Positions 12,346 to 25,000 of a DNA stretch of 64,000 nucleotides are shown here, in pieces. The notes under the pieces were generated by a model. That model had not been told where the DNA came from, made no database searches, and saw nothing but the letters and a program-made list of their open reading frames with translations. The first letter of the stretch is position 1. Each line of letters opens with the position of its first letter. This stretch comes from Parapristionchus giblindavisi (lineage: Eukaryota > Nematoda > Chromadorea > Rhabditida > Diplogasteridae), in the NCBI GenBank assembly GCA_943737045.1, contig CALSFV010000232.1, forward strand, positions 124,001 through 188,000. Direction: 5' to 3'. Position numbers and translations under genes: made by a program.

Positions 12346-13899
12346 CAGTGGTGGCCAGAAGGATATCATATTTTGGTTTTTTGAGCATAACTTTTCTTGT
12401 AGATAACCAATCAGCTTGAAATTTTTATATAGTGTGCTCAAACATGGTTCACAATGTATACCGAGGCATGGGGCCGGTTTTTCAATTTAGACGGATCCCA
12501 GGCTACAGTATCCCAAAATGACCGTGACCGCTCATTTTGAGGAAGATACTTCCTCTAATTTTTAAATGTATTCATGCGGTTTTTTTTTCGTTTTTTTCAC
12601 GAATATATCTTAAAAATCAATTAAACAAATTTATTAATAATATTCAACATGTCAACAATCAAAATAATAGATTAAATCACTAACAAAGTGGATTGCTCAT
12701 GTGGGTGATGTTGGGGCAACAATTTAGGTTCAAATCTACTATTAAACAGATTAAATTAACAAATATTAATTCAGTACTTAGTTTCCGTGCTTCTGACTGC
12801 TCTAACAACGTGCGGAGAGAAGGAGCGTACGATAGCCGTTGCGATCATGATTCCATTGATTCGCTGCAGAGGACATAGTACGAGTTCCTGTGCACCATGA
12901 CGCTTATGACTCCGTGATTATCCTAGGGGACGAGCTTGTGGACATCATCTCGAGCCCCGACTGGTCTGCGAACGTCAAACCGGCCGTCCGAGTCCAATAG
13001 ATTAAACTTGAACTCGTCCGACCTTACGACCTTTCGATAGTCTGCGACTCTCCTTTTGAAAAAAGAATTTGCCCACTTCAGACGATTCTCTCTGTTCTTA
13101 GGATAGATTATGTGCTTCGTACTAACAACTCTACCGTTAATACCAGCGTGTTGGGGTTGTCTACGGATGGTGCGAGTCGAAGGAGGAGTGGCATATTACA
13201 GTGTCATTTCTTGCTAGTTGATTGTTGAGTTCGCCCTCGGGATATCGCGCGATACGCTGATGATATTCCTGTCATCAAGGTCCTAGGTAATACGTGAAAC
13301 ACCAGGCAATGAGGGTTGACCATTGATGACGAATTTGGGAACCTTTTTGATGACACGAGAGATCGTACACTGGTTTTCACTAAACTGGTGAACAGGTTCT
13401 GATTGCTTCAGACCATTCAAACCTCACGGGCAAGGTATCAGGGAAGAGATATCGTACACCTTTCCGTATTACCATAGTATAAAAACAAAAATACAAGAAA
13501 TATACATTTAAAAAATCTCAAGAAACAAGCAAAAGTGATGAAAAAAGTTGTTACTTTTGAAATTCACAATATTTCTACGATATGAATATTAATATCTAAT
13601 AAATATATGCAGTATCAATGAATGACTATAGTAGCATGCGTAAGTACCTTTTAAACAGTGAAAAAATTGTTTAAAACAACGAAAACACGTCGCAACTTCA
13701 CGTTATCAAAATGAGGCATGTGGTCATTTTGGGATACTGTAGCCTGGGATCCGTCTAAATTGAAAAACCGGCCCCATGCCTCGGTATACATTGTGAACCA
13801 TGTTTGAGCACACTATATAAAAATTTCAAGGTGATCGGTTATCTACAAGAAAAGTTATGCTCAAAAAACCAAAATATGATATCCTTCTGGCCACCACTG
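12346..13899. mobile_element. Tc1-like transposon inserted in exon 2 of A2
   Basis: A 1554 bp element with TA on both sides (12344-12345, 13900-13901). Its ends are CAGTGGTGGCCAGAAGGA and complement, and the terminal repeats extend about 180 bases. Length and ends fit the Tc1 family (Tc1 itself is about 1.6 kb). Orientation of the dead transposase is minus. Confidence 0.9.
12780..13440 (-). pseudogene. Tc1-like transposase remnant
   Basis: Reading the minus strand, recognisable pieces appear in family order: an HTH-like part with ISRVIKKVP, then TIRRQPQHAGINGRVV, NRLKWANSFF and the catalytic-region motif RSDEFKFNLLDSDG followed by RRPVGARDD. This corresponds to the SDESKFN...RRP block around the first or second catalytic Asp of Tc1 transposases. 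Stops and frame changes interrupt it. No DPKHTS or SPDLNPIE block follows. It is inactive. Confidence 0.8.
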
Positions 13900-15395
13900 T
13901 ATAAAATGGGGATATATCTGTATTCAGGTAACGTTTATTATTACAATTATTATTATTATTTGGATTTAGTAAAAATAAACGTTCAAAAGTTGCTATTTAT
14001 CGATTTTATTTATTTTTTCTATCAATGTGATTTCCCGAACTTTTTATTGTCTCGATTTTAGTCAACTCTCGGATTTGACAACAAATTCCAATGTACGAGT
14101 GTCGCAAAAGTCTTATCTTTACAATGCTCTTTTTTTCCATATATTTGCATCTATTCCGTTTTCAGATCTCCCATTTTATATTTGAGTTATTCTTTTTCTT
14201 CCTATTTCAAATCTACTTCGTCCTACCCTATCCCATTATATACTGTCGAGGGATCTTATGTAGATATGAAATAGCAAAACCTGTTTTACTGGTACATTTA
14301 TTTGTTGCTAGATCTATTTTTTTAGCAATCAGGTATGTATTAGGCTGTTCTGGCGCTGACTTCGGTAGTGTGTGGCATCCCATTTCTCTTCATTTTACTA
14401 AGAATGCATCAATCGATAATGAGAAGAGCCAATGTTTGGCCACAGCTTTCGCTGAGGTATGCATATTATTAACGATTGTAGTTTGAAAAGTCAAGTTGTT
14501 CTCAACGGGGTTCGCTCTTTCCTTGGTGCAACAACGAACTTTCATCTCGGACTACTGTATTCCGGTGCATCTATCGTTTTATTGATAAGCATCAGAAAAC
14601 AAATGATGGAAGAATGTAGAAAATATTGATAATTTCTTGGCTGAGGCCTGATGCGGTGTTTCAATTTCAAAACGGGCGCACGCCGTAGCCTCCGTCGTAA
14701 CGTCTCCGTCGCTACGGTGGAGGTTACGGGGTGAAAACTCCCTTGTTTCAGTGCGCAGGCGCTAATAATGTTCCTCATCATCGCCCTCTATGCGTGCAAT
14801 GTGGTCGGATTCACATACTATGGCGTAGAATCTGATGTTGAACAAGAACTCATTACGGTACCTTTGTCGGCTTTACTCTAATACAATGAAAAAACACAAG
14901 AACCATTTTTGCAACTTTTACGATATATACAATTGGAATCGCTAATAGGAGAGACAAGTTTTCATTTATTCCATATTCAGAATGTCGACCTCTCTTGGTT
15001 GCGGAACGTGCCTGGAAGGGCATTCATTTTCGGAAAACCAGGACAGCCTAGTATTTTCGGCAATGGTATTAGTAACATTAGTGTTGTATACGTTCGCAGA
15101 AAAATCTGTATCATATTCTCCTTTGCACCAAACCATGAAATATGCTTTTAAATCCTTACATGCCACGGTTTGTATCTTTTTTTTGCTCCGAAACCGTGGA
15201 AAAAGCTGTGCAAGGGTTTGGTGCACAGTGACGAAATATAAAAATATTTTTATATTTGTAATATTTTTTTTTCAAAATAAAACAAAGACTTCAATCTATG
15301 TGTCTAGTGTTATTTTTCTCGCAAAACCAGTCTTAAAGATATTTGAGATTTTTCTTTGCAATCAATATTTCTGTTAATAATGAATCCAACAATCT

Positions 15396-15630
15396 CCGGT
15401 ATTTTTGCACACCGTTCAATCGCCGTGGGGTACATAACTGGGTAGAACCTTTAGACCGGGTACCTCACGAGCTGTGGCCTCTAGACGGGATGCCCCGCGA
15501 GGTGGGAGACGGCATACCCCATGGCGCGCGAGGAACACAGTCCCTTCCTCACAGTGGTGCTCCTCGCGGTGTACCCCGCGAGATTTGGCCTCTCAACTGT
15601 GTGCCCTGCAAAAAATACCGGAGATCTTAA
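15396..15630. repeat. Inverted-repeat insertion at the site of the missing A2 exon 7
   Basis: ATCTCCGGTATTTTTGC at the left pairs with GCAAAAAATACCGGAGAT at the right. The interior is GC-rich, unlike its surroundings, with several near repeats of a CGCGAGG/CCTCGCGG core. Homology between A2 and A1 stops beside it. Confidence 0.65.
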
Positions 15631-16628
15631 ACAAAAAAATCAAAACTTGTTTCCCGTTGAGGTATTTCCTTGTTGTGAATTTCAGGATTAGCTGTTTCCT
15701 CATCGGTATTTTCACAAATGGATTTTTTTCTTAAAAATCAATTTCTGATTAAATTTTTTCTGAGGTCACATTTCACATATTTTTGTCATATTTATCCCAA
15801 ATGTCGCTTTCCACGAATTCATCTTGAATGTTATTTCTCACATCTTCAATGTTCAATTAAACATTTCTCATATCATTCTTCTAACTCACCTTCTGACAAT
15901 CGGTCGTGTCCTTTCTCATTTCTCACACGTGTCATATCACCGAATGGAGGGGTCGTCCTCCTCACTGGGAGGACGATGTCCACGGGGGCGAAATGCTCCC
16001 CGAGCTCTCCTCAAGATGGGAGAGCTCTGGACTGAACCGGAGAAAAGGAGTCGAATGCATTTATGGGGGATTGGGGTGATATGTAAATGAGATTGGATTA
16101 GAATGAGAGAGTATGGGAAAAGAGGAGAAAACTCTCATTTCATCTTTCTTTCAATCGTGATGCAGAAAAGGATCGGTTACTACGCGAAATGAATAATGAG
16201 TGATGAGGGATGAGAAATGACTAGAATTGATCTGTAATATGACATGGGCCAGAAATCAAATAAGTGCCTATTATTTTTTAAATAAATTCAAGGGAATTTT
16301 TAAACTTTTTTTGTTGTTGTTCTGAATCGATCGTTTAGCACCTTATTTCTAACTACACGGCAACTCAACGAATTCAACGACGATTGATCTATACATTCTT
16401 GCTGCAGGTGCTGTATACATTAAAACAACAATAAAAAGAGTGCCGTGAAAAAGCAAGATTAACCAAATGACTTTGCGGTACTTCTTCGGTTTTCTTTTTT
16501 CTTCTTTAAAAAAAATTTAAATCTTGTTACATAACATTCGTTGACAAGGAGAAGAGCGTGCTATATTTGTCGGAAGACTTTTCCTAATTGTCACACCAAC
16601 TCTTCGGAGACGACTTGAATATACTATA

Positions 16629-18805
16629 ATTCGTTTGCTAGTGTAGAGTATCAAATTTTCAGGGGTGTGGTGGTTTAAATGACAATCCCCTTTATATCTG
16701 TTTAGTATAGAATTCATGCTTTATCACAGAATAAATTTGCTTGCAACTTTATTCTGGGAATGAGATGTTTTCTAATTCTTGCTAATTTCCACTTTTGGTG
16801 CCTACGTCTTTAGGATCTTACGTACGCTATTACTGAGAACTGTGCAACAATCCATAAGTGAATGTTGCACAGTTTAACGTCGCAGGCCATGTGCGTGAGC
16901 TCGTTGCACTTTTTGTGCACAACGGTTCTCTAGCAAAAGGCAAACGTAATAATCAATTTCGCAATAATCTTCTCTGCGCCAAAATTAGCCAAAATGCGAA
17001 TTATAAATTTTTGTCGAACAGTGAGCAATAATTTGTACAAGAGTGTTGCATTCAACTATGATTTTAATTAAACCGGAGACATCATGAAAACCCTTTATCA
17101 TCGTATGAAAGCTAAAAAACATTTTTTTTAAAACAAACCATCAAAACATGTTTGGGTAGGCCAAGTCGACAGAGCGGTCCACCACAGTACAATCCTCTAT
17201 ATGGAATGATCAGATATATACGGAACAGGAAACAAAACCCGAATTCGAACATTAAACGAACAATCTGAAAATGAGCAGCATTGCCCGTGCTTACTCCTTA
17301 TTCATTTAAAAAAAATCCGTATTGTATAAATATGTTGCTATTTTGCAAATACTGATTTTGCAAATGAGATTTTCAAATGAGAAAAAATAAATAAAATTTT
17401 GAAAATTTAAAATTGAATTTCGGCTTTGGCATTATGACCACTGGCGCAATTCGCCGCTGACTAGTATTACTTATTATATTATGCATTAACTACTCGTTTT
17501 TCGCTCTTTAGTATATAGCAGTAAGTTGCTATAGCAGTATAGTAGTAGTATAGTAGTATATATAGTAGTAGTATATAGTTGCTATAGCAGTAATAAGCGC
17601 AAACCTGCTGAATAATGTATCCCCGTCTGATATCAGGGAATTGTGAGGTGCTCTGGAAGAAGAGAATGTAGAATATGACCGGATGAAGGGTCAGTATGGA
17701 TATCAATGGAATACTTGTTTGCCACCTGAAAAGTTCGATTGATTATTATTGCTTGTAGAACGAATATTGATTGGGTAATTGATTACAGTAGTGTGGTCTA
17801 ATCAGCATGGGATAGTGATAGGGTTCTATAGAAGTAGGGAGGTATTCTTGAATTGGGTCGAGGGTGGCGTAGAGTTCAATCGACTTGCATATTAGAGTAC
17901 CGGGAAGAAATGTACTTTCTCTTCTTCTACGTTGCACGAAGTTCTGACGATATATACTGTGAGTGTTCACACTCTGTTACTGAGATATAATCTTGGCACA
18001 GTTTCCCACATCCGCATCTATTCGGATTGACGACGGGAAATATTGTTGCTTTCATAAACTGTGGGTAGTTCATATACTGGAAGTCCGTCACCACGACGAA
18101 GACCAGGACATAGTCTGTTGAAAATGGAATAAAAAGTTGTAGTTAGTTTGAACAACAATGTTTCTTGGGAAAAAGGAGTTTATACTCATGCGAACTCTGC
18201 CGATAAATATACAGATTCACCCTTTAAAATTAGCTAGAATTGTGCGCTTGAAGTGTGTTTTGTAATAAAGACCATAATGAAATCCTCACAGCATGGAAGT
18301 ACTCAGTAGCATCTCGCGATCGAGTTGAAAATTGTAACGAAGAGAGTCGTTGGAGTTCATTTTACCGTCCTAAGATTGGTAAAATACAGAGAATGAGAGA
18401 ACAGAAACCACAAAATCTGTGGGGAATTGTGCTTTAAGACCGCCTTTTAATCTTACACTTTCCCACTAGTATATTTTCCGATTTAAAAGGCCACAAATCT
18501 TATTTTTGAATAGATGATTGATCCTCTGAAATTTGATGGAGTTTCTAATAGAAAAAGCCCCAAAGGTTTCTTATTTGGAAATGCGATTTCCCAGAAAGCG
18601 AAAACGTATTAGATTGAGCAATAAGTTGCTAGATTTGGGTGGCTAAGTTCATTCGCCTCTTTCACGCGCACTTCTTTGTTGCCGATGTGGTAATACTGGA
18701 GAGAAGTGGGCATGTGCTATCATGCCCACCTCTATCCAGTAGAGTCAGCCGCACAACTTCATCTCCGATAAAAATTTCGACGAAATTTTTTTTTTTTAGA
18801 ATTCG
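16629..18805 (-). repeat. Left arm of 2.2 kb inverted duplication
   Basis: This arm is a nearly identical reverse complement of 19863-22027; positions map as about 38656-38668 minus x. The homologous 60-residue frames at 18255-18437 and 20232-20414 differ by one residue. The arm ends inside intron 3 of gene B on the other side, so the right arm looks like the original and this the copy. Confidence 0.85.
17139..18360 (-). pseudogene. Receptor fragment B' (exons 1-3 of gene B, inverted copy)
   Basis: On the minus strand the three exons mirror gene B: exon 1 at 18290-18360 (start MNSNDSLRYN), exon 2 at 17605-17725 and exon 3 at 17139-17264 with the YCGGPLCR motif. Nothing matching exons 4-10 follows, because the duplication ends at 16629. 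It could give only an N-terminal fragment up to about TM3. Intron 2 contains a TAG/TATAG simple repeat (about 17510-17590). Confidence 0.75.
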
Positions 18806-19862
18806 GTTATTGAGCGTATAAAAATCAATTATTTTCCTTCCCGCATGACTATTTCTTGTTTTGCATATCTCTGAAACTAGAACGATCTCATTTAAATATA
18901 AAATTAGCGAAAGTCAGCCGAGTTAGGTGTGAGGAAATGGAGAGGTAGTCGAGGGTTAGGCAAGAGAGTGCCGGCGCCCGTTGTCTCGGTATTTACATAA
19001 ACTTTGATCGTTTCTTATGCAAGTACATTTTATACGGACAACAGTAGAGCAGACAATTCTACGTGGACTTTGCTCAATCGAAAAGCCTCTAAAAAAGAAT
19101 TTTACTCGATGAATTGAGGGCTACGATCAAATATAACATGAGAGCTGACACGCAGTGCATTGTATGTTGATCTAACAAGGGAATCCTTTCAGCTCGCGGA
19201 AAGCAATCCAAATGAAAATTTGCACAGGCATTGTTGAAAGCAATAGAAAAAGATATGTGAAGTCGGAAAATGCTGCAGGGCAATACCCGAGCCGCAGCAT
19301 CCATCCAAACTTGGTCAAAACTTGGTGCGCATTCGCCGCCAATAATTTGAATTTATTGTCCCTATCTCTGAAGAATGGTTTCAATTTGATTGGTGAATGC
19401 ATTGGAAAGTATCTCGTACATTTCAGACAAAAAGATTCCGAAAAGATAACATCAAAGCTATGAAGGAACTGCGCCACCAATAAGGTTTCAATCATTGCTT
19501 CAGAATGCGGCGAATGCGCACTAAGTTTGACCAAGTTTGGATAGATGCTGCGGCTAGGGTGTTGCCCTGCTGCATTTTTCGACTTCACATATCATTTTCT
19601 ATCGCCTTCAACAATGCTTCTGCAAATTTTCATCTGGATTGCTTTCCGCGAGCTGAAAGGATTCCCTTGTAAGACAACTGACTCATGAAATAATGAAAGA
19701 TACGAGGCTGTAAAAAAATTAAAACATAATGCTAGAACACTCCCGAAAAGGTCGTCATTCGCTTGTGAATATTATTGTTGTTCATACTATAGCACATTCT
19801 TGTCATTCGCATTCACAGACCGAGAATAATTAAAATGCCTTGAATATCTGAGATCACATGTA
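18806..19862. repeat. Spacer of the inverted duplication, made of nested repeats
   Basis: About 18810-19040 is a degraded copy of the CGTATAAAAT-ended element in reverse orientation. About 19183-19672 is a separate inverted repeat (arms about 160 bases, sharing CAGCTCGCGGAAAGCAATCC and complement). The flanks 19040-19075 and 19740-19862 match 8305-7930 inverted. Frames here mirror each other and are not genes. Confidence 0.6.
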
Positions 19863-22027
19863 CCGAATTCTAAAAAAAAAAAATTTCGTCGAAATTTTTA
19901 TCGGAGATGAAGTTGTGCGGCTGACTCTACTGGATAGAGGTGGGCATGATAGCACATGCCCACTTCTCTCCAGTATTACCACATCGGCAACAAAGAAGTG
20001 CGCGTGAAAGAGGCGAATGAACTTAGCCACCCAAATCTAGCAACTTATTGCTCAATCTAATACGTTTTCGCTTTCTGGGAAATCGCATTTCCAAATAAGA
20101 AACCTTTGGGGCTTTTTCTATTAGAAACTCCATCAAATTTCAGAGGATCAATCATCTATTCAAAAATAAGATTTGTGGCCTTTTAAATCGGAAAATATAC
20201 TAGTGGGAAAGTGTAAGATTAAAAGGCGGTCTTAAAGCACAATTCCCCACAGATTTTGTGGTTTCTGTTCTCTCATTCTCTGTATTTTACCAATCTTAGG
20301 ACGGTAAAATGAACTCCAACGACTCTCTTCGTTACAATTTTCAACTCGATCGCGAGATGCTACTGAGTACTTCCATGCTGTGAGGATTTCATTATGGTCA
20401 TTATTACAAAACACACTTCAAGCGCACAATTCTAGCTAATTTTAAAGGGTGAATCTGTATATTTATCGGCAGAGTTCGCATGAGTATAAACTCCTTTTTC
20501 CCAAGAAACATTGTTGTTCAAACTAACTACAACTTTTTATTCCATTTTCAACAGACGGTCGTGGTGACGGACTTCCAGTATATGAACTACCCACAGTTTA
20601 TGAAAGCAACAATATTTCCCGTCGTCAATCCGAATAGATGCGGATGTGGGAAACTGTGCCAAGATTATATCTCAGTAACAGAGTGTGAACACTCACAGTA
20701 TATATCGTCAGAACTTCGTGCAACGTAGAAGAAGAGAAAGTACATTTCTTCCCGGTACTCTAATATGCAAGTCGATTGAACTCTACGCCACCCTCGACCC
20801 AATTCAAGAATACCTCCCTACTTCTATAGAACCCTATCACTATCCCATGCTGATTAGACCACACTACTGTAATCAATTACCCAATCAATATTCGTTCTAC
20901 AAGCAATAATAATCAATCGAACTTTTCAGGTGGCAAACAAGTATTCCATTGATATCCATACTGACCCTTCATCCGGTCATATTCTACATTCTCTTCTTCC
21001 AGAGCACCTCACAATTCCCTGATATCAGACGGGGATACATTATTCAGCAGGTTTGCGCTTATTACTGCTATAGCAACTATATACTACTACTATATATACT
21101 ACTATACTACTACTATACTGCTATAGCAACTTACTGCTATATACTAAAGAGCGAAAAACGAGTAGTTAATGCATAATATAATAAGTAATACTAGTCAGCG
21201 GCGAATTGCGCCAGTGGTCATAATGCCAAAGCCGAAATTCAATTTTAAATTTTCAAAATTTTATTTATTTTTTCTCATTTGAAAATCTCATTTGCAAAAT
21301 CAGTATTTGCAAAATAGCAACATATTTATACAATACGGATTTTTTTTAAATGAATAAGGAGTAAGCACGGGCAATGCTGCTCATTTTCAGATTGTTCGTT
21401 TAATGTTCGAATTCGGGTTTTGTTTCCTGTTCCGTATATATCTGATCATTCCATATAGAGGATTGTACTGTGGTGGACCGCTCTGTCGACTTGGCCTACC
21501 CAAACATGTTTTGATGGTTTGTTTTAAAAAAAATGTTTTTTAGCTTTCATACGATGATAAAGGGTTTTCATGATGTCTCCGGTTTAATTAAAATCATAGT
21601 TGAATGCAACACTCTTGTACAAATTATTGCTCACTGTTCGACAAAAATTTATAATTCGCATTTTGGCTAATTTTGGCGCAGAGAAGATTATTGCGAAATT
21701 GATTATTACGTTTGCCTTTTGCTAGAGAACCGTTGTGCACAAAAAGTGCAACGAGCTCACGCACATGGCCTGCGACGTTAAACTGTGCAACATTCACTTA
21801 TGGATTGTTGCACAGTTCTCAGTAATAGCGTACGTAAGATCCTAAAGACGTAGGCACCAAAAGTGGAAATTAGCAAGAATTAGAAAACATCTCATTCCCA
21901 GAATAAAGTTGCAAGCAAATTTATTCTGTGATAAAGCATGAATTCTATACTAAACAGATATAAAGGGGATTGTCATTTAAACCACCACACCCCTGAAAAT
22001 TTGATACTCTACACTAGCAAACGAATT
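19863..22027 (+). repeat. Right arm of 2.2 kb inverted duplication
   Basis: Pairs with 16629-18805. It contains the first three exons of gene B and about 440 bases upstream, so both copies share the same 5' flank. Confidence 0.85.
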
Positions 22028-25000
22028 ATGTTCAGCTCTTTGGATATGCATATATGTAAATATATTGCTTTGTCAGGCCATGATCGCTATGATGTTTGTC
22101 GCAGTAGGTCCACCCAATCAATATCTGCTCCTACGCATGCATCACCGATTCACGCAAGGATCGACCAAGGCTATTCGACTGAGTAACAAGTAATTGCAGA
22201 ATCGGATAAGAACTGATAAACATTAACCGACTGGATGATAACCATTTGCATATTCATTAGCGCCTGTCTCTCTTATGCAAATAGTTATCATCCAGTAGTT
22301 TGTTATTCATCGGTTCTCATTCGACCTAGCGCCCAAGTGATCGATTAAAGAGGGTATGCTCTATATAAAGATAACTATAAATAGTGTGGACGGTATAATA
22401 TGTAGTGTTGTGCTTAGTGATGTCATAGTTTGGATAAGAACTACATAGTACAAAACTAGATGTGCACTTTTAGAGTCGATATTTTGTACCCTTACAATTA
22501 GAATACAAACGAGTGTTATAATGAAAAATGAAGAATATTTCACAGGAGAAATTTGGAATAGGTTTTTTTAATGTCTAGCTCACGACTAGAAATATCACCC
22601 CCCAGCCCCTTCAATATCAACGTACATTCTCACAAAAAAACTTTGCGCAGTATTACACATTATAGTAAATAGATTAATTTTTAGAAATACAAGTATTCGT
22701 TATCTAAAAATTGTTAATGTCAGGATCCAATTCGCCATTGTGTTCATAATGGTAGTGTTGTACACTGCTGATGTTGTGGCCTTCGGGTACATGGGAACGT
22801 TTGCTAAGACGAAAGAAGAAATACGAGAGGTTCGATGATCACACGACACATACTAGTATTATATTTATTTTATTTATTCCGAGCTTCCGAGCTAATTCTA
22901 AACTGACCGCTCTGAGAATACTCTCTCGTTTTTCTTATCTACGAGAGATCATCTGCAGAGCGGACGGTAAAATTAGCTCGTGGTATGCCTTTAAACACGC
23001 ATGAATATTTGATAAAGTTTTCATAAAATATATTGTTAAACAAATAGCAACAGCATTGACAACATGGATATGGACTTATCATGCCAGATTTAGTATCTTT
23101 CAATTGCAGATACCGGATCTCGCCTGGATGCTGGAGCGAGGCGGAACGCTCATTATAACCGGCTCTCCGGGTCAGCCGAAATGTCTGGGCACCAGTGAGT
23201 TTCAACAAGATTTTGTACAAACTATTTATATTCATTAATTTGACTAAATTTAACAATTCAACGTTATCTACTCTTGCATTTTACTGTGCATATGTGTACA
23301 GTATTATTAATTTACATTGCGTAGTATAAAATTTAATTTTGTACACAAATTGCTGAGAGCGAGTGAACGGCATTTGTATTGTTCTATAAGCGAACAAAAA
23401 AAGTTCGATACATTTCCCTTATGTGCCTACGCCGTAACGGCGTAACGTATTACATTTCGCACGTAAGCATCGGCATAAATTTTGGATTGCATTGGGTCTC
23501 GAGTGGAAATCCCTGAAGGTGAAATTGGTCTACGGGAAGAAGCTACCGTATCAGTAGATCAATAATAGTTGACTACCGTAACCTTTCACAGTAATTTTAT
23601 GGCTCATTATCGTTTTCCACTCGAGACCCAACATACTTCAAAATTTACGCCGACGCATACGTTGCGAAAGGCAGCACGTTACGACGTAAATGTCGTTGCT
23701 TTCATAAGCGATTCCTGGCCAATTCCAAAATCTGTTTCATGAACTAGCGCAGCATACTGTTCTTTGAACATTTTTAAGTAGATTTTCAGTAGAGTATAAA
23801 CATGTTCAGTTTTATATATGATATAATTACTTGTATTCACTACAAAACCATCGAGTATTATTGCCTCAAAAATCTACTTTTCTATTCAATTTGATTGATC
23901 ACATAAAAAAGTTATAGCGAAAATCATTTTCGAGAATTGAAATTTAAAACCGAAGAATCCATTGCCAAGCATGAAAATGGGAAATCGAAACGGTAAATAT
24001 ATTCGGCACATTTAAAGGCTAACCCTAAGCAACTTTTGTTTTCCACATTGGCAATATTCTCTCGCAGCCAAAGAAAACGAGAGAGTGTGGTCAGTGTGGA
24101 GAGTTTCAATGCTCTGGATTTGACTTAAAGTATTTAGTCTGGAAATGGAAGTATCCAATATTCAGTTGTCTACGCTACGATACTCACTATTACCGTATCC
24201 ATCGTTGTACCGATGTTGAGTGCTCTCACAATCCACTGTACCCATGTTATGCGACGAGAAATGGTTTGTGATCGCTAATCAACAACTTGGAAAAGGAACA
24301 TACAGTTCCTTGGTCTATGAGATCAATAGTGAATTCTATTAAAGGCAAAATCCGTTGTGATCGCAGTAACTGGAAAAAGATTAGCTGAGTATTACGCCAG
24401 CGGTTATCTGTTGCAATTTTAGAGTACCTGGAAATGTTGCAATGCATATTGAGTTCGAGTGTTTTGTTCACATGTCTATGAATTAATAAATATATTCAGC
24501 TATCAGCTAATCTATTCTTTGCTCTACGATTTCAACCGATTTTGACTTTAATAGAACTATTTATCTTGTAGACCACACATTATACTTAGGGATATATTGA
24601 AACCATAGGTCATAGGCTGAATTTCACTAAAGAGTTATTCTTATAAAAATATAATTTCAGAGAAGATCGAGCATCACATCAATAAAGACTCTACAAAAGC
24701 ACGGAAAACTCGTCCGAGTCTTCTTATTACAAGTAGTGAACTCATTTTTTTCCCTGAATATGTACATACTTTTCTGAAATGTACTTGACAATGTACAAGT
24801 AGCACACCTTTTCCAATAATGCTGTTGTACTATGAAATCTACATTTATAATAACTTCACAATCGAAGCAAATCGTGTGTCAAACACACACTCTGAATGCT
24901 GATGTTTGTGGAAATTCTTTAATTTGGGAATTTAAAAGCACACCTGACAAGGGAACGATCCCAACTTGTCCTGGCCATATGAGATGGCAATAACATGAAT

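Larger units (their letters stand above)
12065..16407 (+). pseudogene. Receptor pseudogene A2, tandem copy of A1
   Basis: Exons match A1 in order and length: 12065-12132, 12251-12345 plus 13902-13927 (exon 2, split), 14166-14291, 14344-14456, 14752-14857, 14981-15065 and exon 8 at 16339-16407. Exon 2 is cut by a Tc1-like element with TA duplication; without it the exon is exactly 121 nt and reads YYTDIKWGYICIQ. Exon 7 is not found: homology to A1 stops just before it, next to a 230 bp inverted-repeat insertion. Exons 9 and 10 are absent, and the locus ends near the inverted duplication that starts at 16629. A product is unlikely unless the insertion is spliced out, and it would still lack TM6-TM7. 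Confidence 0.8.

Noticed and set aside
22171..22195. Apparent broken splice donor after gene B exon 4 (CTGAG followed by TAAC)
   Set aside because: A GT six bases further on (AACAA|GTAATT) restores both the family exon length of 113 nt and the phase, so the exon is intact.
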